From positions 6,691,001 to 6,755,000 of the forward strand of contig OY727098.1 in the NCBI GenBank assembly GCA_963402885.1: DNA of 64,000 nucleotides. The letters run 5' to 3'. Of the stretch, positions 12,328-22,828 are shown one piece after another (position 1 is the first letter of the stretch; each line of letters opens with the position of its first letter). The notes under the pieces are model-generated. The model did no database searches and was not told the origin of the DNA. It saw only the letters and a program-made list of their open reading frames with translations. Made by a program: the position numbers and the translations under genes. This stretch comes from Antedon bifida. Taxonomy: Eukaryota; Echinodermata; Crinoidea; Comatulida; Antedonidae.

Positions 12328-12712
12328 CTGTAATGATAATTAATTTTTTAATAAAGTATTACAGTCAAATACCAAGGTTAAAGTACAGTAATATCAATTA
12401 ATATTTACACACATATATAGCTGTAAAGGCCTGAGTATACATTACTAGGACGATAATTAGCGAGGGTAAATAGAAACAAAATAAATTAGAAGGGTTTTCA
12501 TTGATACTGCATGAAATGAAAATGATTTTTGGTATACACACCTGAGCCAAAAACTTGGACTTCACATAGCTGGACAGGTGAATCCGTATTACTGACCCTC
12601 AAATACCTGCCACTGACTGACGAGCATGATCTTTCAATCATTGGACCCTTGTAAATATCATCATTGAAGGTAAAAGGTGTACCGCATTGAACGCATGAAG
12701 AGGGCCACACAA
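12328..12712 (-). pseudogene. Orphan F-type-lectin exon fragment (partial copy of lectin exon 4)
   Basis: This stretch is nearly identical to 19328-19700. It contains most of lectin exon 4 (12542-12712, minus), reading SCVQCGTPFTFNDD, then GRYLRVSNTDSP and LCEVQVFGSG before a GTGTGTATAC donor, plus the downstream intron. The exon is cut at its 5' side at about 12712 and joined to LINE-derived sequence. No other lectin exon is nearby in the right order, so it is an orphan remnant and probably not expressed. It differs from the intact exon by FNDD for LKDD and by SG for IG. Confidence 0.8.
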
Positions 12713-12715
12713 GAC

Positions 12716-13530
12716 CATTGGGGGAACACCACAGGTGATGGGCTTAAGATCAGAGGTATGATTGTTACATAAGTACACTGAAATCTATTTGATAAGTAAT
12801 TTTTTAAAAGTTTAAGATCAACACCACGGAGTTTTAAAATTAAAAATACGACCATCAATTTTAGCTTGGGCAAGAAGATTGCGTCGTTTTAGGGTAAGAT
12901 CCTCTTGAATAGTATCCCAGAGCCTTCCTGCGTACTGTTATAAAGTGTCTTCGACTTCTATATGAAGTAAAAAACTATTGGCCTAGGTCGATGTGCTTTA
13001 TCATTCTTTCGTCCTGTTCGTTGAGATGTCGTGTAAGTTGATGTTTACTTGCAGCTTGTTGCTTCTTGCTAATTTGCATACTATTTCATCAGTGTTTTCT
13101 TTGTCAGATTCTGGTATTCCAAAAATTACTGCGTGAATATTGCTCTAGATCATCAACTGAGTAGTTTATATTATGCATTTCATTTTTGATCATCTACAAG
13201 GATCTGATGGACTCAAAATCATTGGTTAAATCCGCTATTTTGATTTCACAGACAAATAGCCTTAAACATGATCCAATCTATCTATAATTGACTGAAGGAT
13301 TTTCTTAACCTTTTTGTTGAGTTACTAAATGTCTCATTTGAAAACGTATCCAAAATTAGCTTATTATTAAGTTCAGCCATTGACGGTCCATTAAAATCTT
13401 TTTTGATGTTATCTTCAATGAGTGAAAGCATATCTTGGCTGTTCATGAATTCCGACAAAGTCGAGAGAGCTTGTTTGGACTGCCGTGTAGACGGGCCAGT
13501 TTAGTCGGAAGTTTCCTTCGAGTTAGATGC
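12716..13530 (-). mobile_element. Degenerate LINE remnant (ORF1-like plus short RT piece)
   Basis: Homologous to 21935-22828. Read on the minus strand it carries broken pieces of an ORF1-like protein (start MASNSKE, then a hydrophilic helical part with NNIR and IPESDKEN-like text in the better copy) followed by a short reverse-transcriptase segment. Both copies are internally deleted and frameshifted. The abrupt join to the lectin exon at about 12712-12716 is a rearrangement junction. Confidence 0.65.
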
Positions 13531-13912
13531 CATGAGGTTAGTATTTACACACAAACTCTACTTGTTTTGTAGGCTAAATCACAGTTTAGTTTCGTACTCA
13601 GTAAGACCTGTTAATTTCACACAAGATATGATGAATTGAGACCCGTTTGAGATTTAATGCCGTTTAAATCATTACAGAATGAGCATTGTTGGCGTACACG
13701 TTCAAACTGTATCTATGAAAACATCGCATACATTTTTGTAATCTGCGTGCAAAGCATGAACAAAACTGTTCCATACAGGGATAGATAATATCATTATAAA
13801 ATAAATATATATACTTTCAGACATAGAGGAAACGCTACAAACTTGAACCTCTTGAAAATAAAAAAAAACTTCAGTCTAATAAATCGAGCATTCAAGAACA
13901 CACTCTTATAAA

Positions 13913-14553
13913 CTAGTCTAGGACCTGGGTCAGATTTGCATACACAATATGCTACCCATTGCTACCCAACTTGTATTGACACTTTTTAATTATGAAGCTA
14001 ATTGTATGGAAAATGTGCATATTTTGATTATTTTTATATATAAAATGAATATTTGGTAGCGTAATTGTTATGTTTATTTATATAATATTAAATAATTTAA
14101 GTGTTTGGAAAAACTATTTTGTATCAAATAAAAAGCCCATAAAATATTCTATCTATTGCTACCCAACTTGTATTAAAAATCTGTAATTATGATGCTAATT
14201 TTGTTAAAAATGTGCATATTTTATTATTTTTTTTACTAAAATGAGTATATTAACTAGTGTAAATTTATTTTGGTTTATTTATAATATTAAATAATTCAAG
14301 TGTTCTTTTGGTGTCAAATTGTTCAGAATATACATATTTATATTCGGTCTAGCACAACTTTTAGCGAAAAAATGACCGGAAATGCTTTTACTGACCTTTG
14401 ACCCAAAAATGACCACACATTTTTAACCTTCGATCCCGGATAGCGAATTTGGCACACATTCCATGTTGTTCGTTGGGGTCAAATTATCCTATAACAGTTG
14501 AGATATTCTCTCCTAAATTAAATGCATACAAATCTGACCCAGGTCCTAGACTA
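13913..14553. mobile_element. 641-bp non-autonomous DNA transposon with ~25-bp TIRs
   Basis: The left end TAGTCTAGGACCTGGGTCAG continues ATTTG, and the right end is its reverse complement (CAAAT, then CTGACCCAGGTCCTAGACTA). No ORF is inside. An internal segment starting GCTACCCAACTTGTATT is present twice (13966 and 14158). The paralogous block at about 23194-23215 reads CTTATAAACGGAGAT uninterrupted, whereas here the same words flank the element with AAC on both sides. This indicates a clean insertion with an apparent 3-bp target duplication. The superfamily is not assigned. Confidence 0.9.
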
Positions 14554-15715
14554 AACGGAGATAATTCACAGCGTACGATCGTTTGCGCATGACGACTATT
14601 AAGGCTAGTCTCCACTCACGGCTACTAGTACTACCCGTGTAATTAAATCAACGAGGCGAGAGCCGAGTTGATATATATCCTTTCATCATTCACCATTATT
14701 TGTACCATTACACGAATATAAGACATTCATTATTTGTTTGTATAACATCTAAATAGATCCCTGTCATTTAAATCAAATAAATAAAAGGTAGGCCTTAGCC
14801 AAGGCCTACATTTGATTCACATTGATTGAAACAGTAACATTTTGTTTTTAAGAATTATATTAAATATTATTATTTATATGAATTTTACTGTTAGTGTTAA
14901 TTATGTCAACGAAGGACCAAAAATGTCTAGGCCTAGCAAAGCTAAAACGACTAAGCCTAATACTAGGCCTAGGCTGAAAGACAGCAATACGAAACTTCGA
15001 CAGGCAACTGTAACTCATTTAAGCTAATTATGTTTTTTCCAACGATTCCACGTCAAAATTCTAAACAGATCTAAAGTTAATTTAAATGGTCTAAATTTGG
15101 TCTAAATTAGTACATATATATCTCTCAAAAAATGTACTTCCATCGTGAAACCAGTCATAACAATAACATTTGCAACGAAAGTACAAAATAGGTGGCGCTG
15201 TTGTATTTCAAAAGCAATAGTATAAACAAAATATTTTCAAAACGCGAACAGATTTTTTTTTTTTTTCGTACACTAAGTCTTATGAATCTGTTTAATTATT
15301 AACATTCCCTTCTTAATTCCACCTCACAGTAATTTCCTAACACTCAGACCAATAAGTATTGAATCTCAACATAACATTGGTGTATTATATTTTGATATTT
15401 AATGTGTTCTTGATTCTATCATACAATTACGCAATAATCATAATAATTAAAATTAGTTTTATTTCATTTAGATATTTAAAGTAGAACATTATATTGATTA
15501 ATGACAGTAGATCGTCATTGGATAGCTTTCGAATTTTTGACAACCTGACCTAACATTTTGGGTTGTAGGACCTACTACTAAGGAAATCGATTGAGGAAAC
15601 ATACCATATCCGAACGTACTGGCAAGCACACAAATAACTTAACACGACTAATTCCCAGATCCTAGGTTATCCCATATCGAAAGCTTCCTTTTCTAGCCCA
15701 TGCCAACTGATATAT
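14554..15715. other. Spacer downstream of the first lectin gene (paralogous to about 23215-24700)
   Basis: Collinear with 23215-24700 at moderate divergence. It retains only part of the foldback element that is whole at 23386-23551 (GAGCCGAGTTGATATATATC then TTCATCATTCACC at 14660-14700). An AGGCCTA-rich part lies at 14790-14980. No gene is supported; ORF 14842-15027 is a chance frame in this repeat-rich stretch. The end must contain the 3' UTR of the gene ending at 15716. Confidence 0.55.
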
Positions 15716-18700
15716 TTAGGTTGGCGGAACAACATATGTTTTACCAGTCTTATAGCAATATTCCTCCACTGCGGAGCCGTCTTCCATAATAACACAGGAA
15801 CCACCTGCGTAATGATACCCTGTACAGGATGCTATTCCCAGACAAGCGTTTGCACAATAAAGCAGGCTACGACTTTGAAACTCCTTTAATCCTCCCCTAA
15901 GACAGGCATCGTCACCATTTACCAACTTAAAGGTTTTGGATTGAGGAACGGCTGACGTAAATAAAAACAGTATGATGGTTATTTTAACATATGCATGTTG
16001 TGAAAGGCATGCTGTAGTCAACTGGTATTTGGTTTAGAAGAAAATAAACTGCTATACGTTTTCTTTGCGACAAAAGGAAAGATCTACAAAACAGAAGAAG
16101 CTTAAAAGAGATGTTCGGTTGGAAAAGGATGGATAAAGTAAGAAGGTAAAAGGACAACCTTCGGAATGAGAGGAAAGAAAAACGAAGATACCAGAGAGGT
16201 ATTAAGACGAACAATGGTTGTAAGTGTTGCCAAGAAGAGAGGAAGATCAAAACGAAAATACCAGGGAGGTATTAAGACGAACAATGGTTGTAAGTGTTGC
16301 CAAGAAGAGAGGAAGATCAAAACGAAGATACCATGGAGGTTTTATGAGACAATGGCTGTAAGAGTTGCCATGAAGAGAGGAAGATCAAAACGAAAATACC
16401 AGGGAGGTATTAAAACGAACAATGGTTGTAAGTGTTGCCAAGAAGAGAGGAAGATCAAAACGAAGATACCATGGAGGTTTTATGAGACAATGGCTGTAAG
16501 AGTTGCAATGAAGAGAGAAAGATTTAAACGAAGATACCAGGGAGGTATTATGAGACAATGGTTGTAAGAGTTTCCAAGAAGAGAGGAAGATCAAAACGAA
16601 GATACCATGGAAGGTATTATGAGACAATAGCTGTAAGAGTTGCCATGAAGAGAGGAAGATCAAAACGAAGATACCATGGAAGGTATTATGAGACAATAGC
16701 TGTAAGAGTTGCCATGAAGAGAGGAAGATCAAAACGAAGATACCAGAGAGGTATTATGACGAACAATGGTTGTAAGAGCTGCAAAGAAGAGAAGAAGATC
16801 AAAACGAAGATACCATGGAGGTATTATGAGACAATGGTTGTAAGAGTTTCCAAGAAGAGAGGAAGATCAAAACGAAGATACCATGGAAGGTATTATGAGA
16901 CAATAGCTGTAAGAGTTGCCATGAAGAGAGGAAGATCAAAACGAAGATACCAGAGAGGTATTATGACGAACAATGGTTGTAAGAGCTGCAAAGAAGAGAA
17001 GAAGATCAAAACGAAGATACCATGGAGGTATTATGAGACAATGGTTGTAAGAGCTGCCAAGAAGAGAGGAAGATCAAAACAAAGATACCAGGGAGGTATT
17101 AAGACGAACAATGGTTGTAAGAGTTTCCAAGAAGAGAGGAAGATCAAAACGAAGATACCATGGAAGGTATTATGAGACAATAGCTGTAAGAGTTGCCATG
17201 AAGAGAGGAAGATCAAAACGAAGATACCATGGAAGGTATTATGAGACAATAGCTGTAAGAGTTTCCAAGAAGAGAGGAAGATCAAAACGAAGATACCAGA
17301 GAGGTATTATGATGAACAATGGTTGTAAGAGCTGCCAAGAAGAGAGGAAGATCAAAACGAAGATACCAGGGAGGTATTAAGACGAACAATGGTTGTAAGT
17401 GTTGCCAAGAAGAGAGGAAGATCAAAACGAAGATACCATGGAGGTATTATGATGAACAATGGTTGTAAGAGCTGCCAAGAAGAGAGGAAGATCAAAACGA
17501 AGATACCAGGGAGGTATTAAGACGAACAATGGTTGTAAGTGTTGCCAAGAAGAGAGGAAGATCAAAACGAAGATACCATGGAGGTATTATGATGAACAAT
17601 GGTTGTAAGAGCTGCCAAGAAGAGAGGAAGATCAAAACGAAGATACCAGGGAGGTATTATGAGACAATGGCTATAAGAGTTGCCATGAAGAGAGGAAGAT
17701 CAAAAAAAAGATACCAGGGAGGTATTATGACGAACAATGGTTGTAAGAAGAGAGGATCAAAGATCAAAAAGATAGTAAGTGGAAAATGTTGAATGGAGTG
17801 AACAGGGAAGTATGTAAGAAGGTAAACACTGAAAACAGTAGGAGAGACAGAAAACTTACGAATGCAACGAAAGCCGTCAGAATGAATCTTGTACAGTGGA
17901 GGATTACAACCACAGTAATATCCAGTACCGTTGCGGACACAAAATCCTCGCTCATTATCACAGCGGTTTAATGTCGAGTTAGCACAAATGTCAAAATCTA
18001 TTGATAAAAAATGATCTGTAGCAGGGAAATTTATTTACAATAAACAACATACAACAATACAATTTATTTGAATTTGGCGAATAAAGAAGATAGAATCTTA
18101 AAGTGTTCGTTCGGGTTAAGTTTTTTTAAGTTGGCAAAATAATTCAAAATAACAACCTAAACATGTGGAACCATCTGAATCCAGTGTATAGCCTGGTACA
18201 CATGCGCACGTGTAGTCACCACCATTTGGCATACATTGTCCATACGTTTCATCACAGTTATTGAGGGTAGAATTTGAACAAGCATCGACTAAAAATAAAG
18301 ATAATGAATTCACTTTTATTAGTTCTACTACAAAAACATAGGTGGAAGTTCAACGTACTAGAGTTATGCTATTGTAAAAAAATCATATTCAGTTATCATC
18401 AGTATTTTGAGTACGCGTCAAATGGGTTTTCATGATGCTGATGCTGATGCTATAATTTGTATTACTATTGTAAACAAATAAGCAGTTCCAAAATTAGTTA
18501 TGAATCATCTTAAATTTAAGAAAAGTTAATAAGCAAATAGGTTTGTAATCAACTTGACCTCGCCTACTTCTCCCGTTGTTTTTTTTGCTCTAGGCCTTAA
18601 CTTACTTATGCAGGTGTGGTTATCGTTTTGCAAAATGTAGTTGGTATCACATCCGCATTTATAACTGGTGTCCGTAGGCGTGCAGTGTCCATGTTGCTGA

Positions 18701-20993
18701 TCACAGTTATTCAGAGCCGAATCGAAGCATGGATCAACTTTAGAATAATCATAATAAAGGGTATGGTTAAGAATAATCATAAACGTTAAGTTTACCTCAG
18801 AAGCAATGATTTGGTAATAGAAACGAATAGTACTGACTCTTTGTTATACAGAATAATACTTATTTATATATCATACATTTTTTATTTGTTCAATCAAAAA
18901 TATAAATTTAAGCAACCAAAAGTTTAAAAAAAATAATCCGGAACCCTCAATTAGCCCAGAAAAAGGAAAATCAAACGGAATCTACTAAAAAATGGTATTA
19001 TTTGGTGCCTTAAACTGATCATGGAATGGTCTATATAGGACTCTCAATGCAATTGGTGGTGATATTAGTAACGTTTTAGTTGGTTATGGTATGGTTGTAA
19101 TGCTAATAGTGGTACATCAATGCAATGTTTGGCGGTGGTCTTTAGTACTGTATCAGTAGTACCGGTACCGGATGTCATACCTGTACAAGACTCTCCATCA
19201 CTCTGAAGAGTGTAACCAGCGTTACACCCGCAGTAGTAATTAGTGCCATTATTGATGCATACACCAATTTTGACGTCACATGTATTTCCAAGAGCACAAA
19301 TATCAGGTTCTGAAAGAAACAATATACTGTAATGATAATTAATTTTGTAATAAAGTAGTACAGTCATATACCAAGGTTAAAGTACAGTAATATCAATTAA
19401 TATCTACACACATATATAGCTGTAAAGGCCTGAGTATACATTACTAGGACGATAATTAACGACGGTAAATAGAAACAAAATAAATTAGAAGGGTTTTCAT
19501 TGATACTGCATGAAATGAAAATGATTTTTGGTATACACACCTGAGCCAAAAACTTGGACTTCACATAGCTGGACAGGTGAATCCGTATTACTGACCCTCA
19601 AATACCTGCCAATGACTGACGAGCATGATCTTTCAATCATTGGACCTTTGTAAATATCATCCTTTAAGGTAAAAGGTGTACCGCATTGAACGCATGAAGA
19701 GTTTGAACCAATGCAGATATTCACGACGGCTGATACTAGCTGTTCTCTTAAACCATCTACGGCAAATTGAGAAATCCAATTTTTTTTTTGTAGGGAAAAA
19801 AACTTACAATACAGAAAATTATCGTCTCTTACGCTTGAAAAAAAAACCCCACAGCCATGTTAAATCAAAGATAAACAAAAATAAATGAATGGAAAATAAA
19901 ACAAAGAGAAAAAAATGTATTTAAAGCCGCGACATAAAGATGAGATGGACATCGGAAGTTGGTTTCAGCTGTTAAGAAAACGCAATGTAACAAGAAGAGA
20001 AGTTTGTAGACAAATTAACATATATATTTACCTGCCCTATTGTAAACTCTTATAGTTGTGACGGAGTACAATCTCCCCAAATCCACCATCCACCAATTAA
20101 AACTGTTACCCTCTGTAAACAGAAATTACTAATAAATGAACATTCCATCCACATTTGATATTTCATATTTTCCCTACAAGGTTTAGTTGCAAGGTGTTCA
20201 GTATAAAGAGAGACATCGCTTTCTCTTACCTGTTAAGGAGCATGAACCGCGTGTCAAATCGGTATCAAAATTACCGTCAATTGCTCGACTTGCGACATTA
20301 CCATCCACTGTTGTGCTCTGTGATGCTACCAGCTGCTTGTCTAATAACAAAATGAAGTTTGGCTTAACAGATTATTACGGTACTGACTGGTTTCGGTACC
20401 AGGTATCAATATTTTTATATATGGTTACTATTTATCTCAGCCACCACTCACAATATACTTCAACCAAGCATCAAGCTAGGCATAAAAACGTACATTAAGG
20501 TTGTTGAGTTATTCCTATGAATATAGGCTTTTTGTCGTGTGGACGATAATATTATACTAAAAAAAGTTTATTTTAAAATAGCCGGTTTCAGCATTATGAG
20601 CTGATTTAATTTAGTTTAATACATGGTAGTGTAGACCTATACCTCATAAAATTTAAATTGGTAAAAAGCTGTCCAAACAATGTTTATGTGTTTCAAGTTA
20701 GTGGCCGAGCGGTTAAGACAGTGGAACCATAATTACGTAGCCATAAAATTGGCAAGGGTTCGAGGCTCACTCGCTTTATTGTTCAGGTGGTAGAACGAGT
20801 CTTCTCGGATATCTACATTGTTACATGGAAATGTAGACCTATACCTAAATAAAAACTGTCTAAACAATGGTTTTTTTTCAACTGAGATAGGGACTACACA
20901 GACAAATACGATTCTTTTAAATGTCTTACCTTGAGCCGCTACCCCACCACTGTAGAATATTATAAGAACGAAAGTACGGAACATTTTAAACAT
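15716..20993 (-). CDS. Secreted F-type-lectin-like / EGF x4 / PAN protein, copy 1
   Basis: Nine exons: 20993-20930, 20340-20230, 20112-20032, 19756-19541, 19309-19181, 18737-18606, 18288-18157, 17997-17860, 15951-15716. They sum to 1239 nt, 412 aa, and every intron is phase 1. Exon 1 is a signal peptide (MFKMFRTFVLIIFYSGGVAA). Exons 2-4 (residues about 22-157) form an F-type lectin/discoidin-like fold (AIDGNFDTD, RGSCS, NWWMVDLG, GRYLRVSN, LCEVQVFG). Exons 5-8 are four six-cysteine EGF-like domains, one per exon. Exon 9 (335-412) is a PAN/apple-like module (DACLRGGLKEF, CANACLGIASCTGYH) ending VVPPT. Probably an extracellular glycan- or matrix-binding protein. The residues usual in the fucose pocket look altered: R stands where the family has His before GSC. 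The last intron contains a large 70-bp minisatellite. No transcript evidence is available. Confidence 0.85.
16176..17760. repeat. 70-bp minisatellite, roughly 22-23 copies, in intron 8 of lectin copy 1
   Basis: The unit has AAGATACCAGGGAGGTATTA, then AGACGAACAATGGTTGTAAG and TGTTGCCAAGAAGAGAGGAA, then GATCAAAACG. Variants have CCATGG for CCAGGG, and AGACAATAGCTGTAAGAG. Because 70 is not a multiple of 3, each unit shifts frame and long frames appear on both strands (for example 16558-17175 +). These are shadows of the repeat. The same intron in copy 2 holds only about 3-4 units. Confidence 0.95.
20701..20822 (+). mobile_element. tRNA-like SINE head fragment
   Basis: GTGGCCGAGCGGTTAAGAC (A box) and GGGTTCGAGGCTCACTCG (B box) followed by AGAACGAGTCTTCTCGGAT match the 5108/61513 SINE family. 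The body is missing. It lies in intron 1 of lectin copy 1; equivalents at 28578 and 34573 in the other lectin copies imply it was in the ancestral gene. Confidence 0.75.
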
Positions 20994-21780
20994 TATTATG
21001 AACAGATAATATATACGTCTTAACTCACTGAAGATTAATTAGAAGATGCATCAACTTTAGGTAACAGATGACACCCTGGAAGAATACAAATAAATATACA
21101 AGCCTCACATGAAGTTTACAAATTGATTTTAGGTGTTTTTTTAACTACATATCCAATTTGGCAGACCAACGGTGCTTACATTTGACTTGCAAATGCAGTA
21201 TATTTTCATTTATGTAAATTGTTGACGTGTGTAGGCAAAAACACAAATATATGTAGTATCTGTTATTAATATTAAGATATTATATATATATATATGTACC
21301 TTATTCTGTACTTACTACTTGGTGCTAAACGTTTATTAGATGAATATGTAAAAGTAGGTCTAAACACATTGTAATAATCTTCATTTTTTTTCAAATAAAC
21401 AGTTAGATAAACAATTTCAGGCAATTTAGAATGAATATGTTCATGGACGAAAATACATTGTTGGAGTTTGTTAAGAGTTTAAGGTTAGAAAAAAGGATAA
21501 GAATGGGCAAGAAGTGAAGTACCTGAAATCAGACGAACAACTTTCATTTGAAGGACGTGATTTATTTAGATTTGAAGAATAATTGTTGGCCCATACAATA
21601 TTACAGTAGCTAATAAATAAATAAATAAATATGAGCGGGTAAAAAAGAAGAAAGACGATAAAGTATGCGGAATTATTTGATTGATGAATGTTATGAGACT
21701 CTTCGGTCAGTTTTTTGTGACGAAATCCAAACAACATAAAGTTACATTTGTTTAGTTTTATTGAAAGTTTATTCACATTA
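20994..21780. other. 5' flank of lectin copy 1
   Basis: Collinear with 28833-29060 near the gene (AAGATTAATTAGAAGATGCA, GACACCCTGGAAG), then unrelated AT-rich DNA with a TA run at about 21283-21295. The 352-aa gene that stands divergent to copies 2 and 3 is not present here. ORF 21471-21776 has no recognisable domain. Confidence 0.55.
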
Positions 21781-22828
21781 AAGTAATCATTGGTATTAAT
21801 TAATTCTTGGCTAAAAGTTTGAAAATGGACTCAAAGTTAACACATTTTTATCTGCATAGAGATAAAAAGTAAGGATATCTGAGGCGTTTGGTGAATCATT
21901 GATATAAATTAAAAATAAAAGAGGGCCAAGTAAGGACCATTGGGGAACACCACAGGTGATGGGCTTAAGATCAGAGGTGTGATTGTTAACATAAGTACAC
22001 TGGAATCTATTTGATAAGTAATTGTTTAAAAGTTTAAGAGCAACACCACGGATACTATCATTTGAAAGTTAAATTAAAAAATATAAGACCGAACACTGTT
22101 TGTATTCTGATGTTGCTTAGCTTGGGCAAGAAGATTGCGTCGTTTTAGCGTAAGATCCTCTTGAATAGTATCCCAGAGCCTTTTAATTTCCTGCGTACTG
22201 TTATAAAGTGTCTTCGACATCTATTATTATGAAGTAAACAATGATTGGCCTAGGTCGACGTGATTTATCATTCTTTCGTCATGTTCTGTGAGAACGTTCA
22301 ATGTCGTGTAAGTTGATGTTTACTCGCAGCTTGTTGCTTGCTAATTTGCATGCTAATTCATCAGCAGTGTTTTCTTTGTCAGATTCTGGTATTTCAAAAA
22401 TTCTGATATTGTTACTGCGTGAATATTGTTCTAGATCATCAACTGAGTGAGTTAATTATGCATTTTATTTTTGATCTACAACGAAGCTGATGGACTAAAA
22501 AAAAATCATTTGTTAAATGCGCTATTTTGGTTTCACAAACAAATAGTGAGCCTTCAACATGGCCGAGTCTATCTATAATTGCCTCTAAGGTTTTCTTAAC
22601 GGTTTTGTTAATTAAGTTAATAAATGTTTCATTTGAAAACGTATCCAAAATTAGCTTACCAATAAGTTCAGCCATAGACGGTCCATTAAAACCGTGTTTG
22701 ATGTTATCTTCAATGAGTGAAAGCAAATCTTGGCTGTTCATGAATTCCGAAAGTCGAGCGAGCTTGTTTGGACTGCCATCGTGTAGACGGGCCAGTTGAG
22801 GCGGGAGTTTCCTTCGAGTTAGATGCCA
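21781..22828 (-). mobile_element. Degenerate LINE remnant with ORF1-like and RT fragments
   Basis: Minus-strand order: 22828 start of an ORF1-like frame (MASNSKETPASTGPSTRW, frameshifted near 22750). It continues in 22741-22439 (LSLIEDNIKHGFNG, then a helical KTVKKTLEAIIDRLG) and an RNA-binding-type stretch with NNIRI and IPESDKEN. After an internal deletion there is an RT piece at about 22030-21830, reading CGVPQWSLLGPLLFLIYIND (canonical GVPQGS changed to GVPQWS) and a YADKN in place of the catalytic (F/Y)ADD. Inactive. A second copy is at 12716-13530. Confidence 0.75.

Noticed and set aside
13913-14553. Mariner-type element with TA target duplication
   Set aside because: TA does flank a slightly shorter version of the TIRs, but the empty paralogous site lacks that TA and supports an AAC duplication instead.
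16558-17175. Long open frames (up to 205 codons) in the 70-bp repeat on both strands
   Set aside because: They follow from a 70-bp repeat lacking stops; the frame rotates each unit, both strands are open, and the array lies inside an intron of a well-supported gene.
16176-17760. CRISPR-like repeat array
   Set aside because: Units are contiguous without unique spacers, degenerate, and lie in an animal intron.
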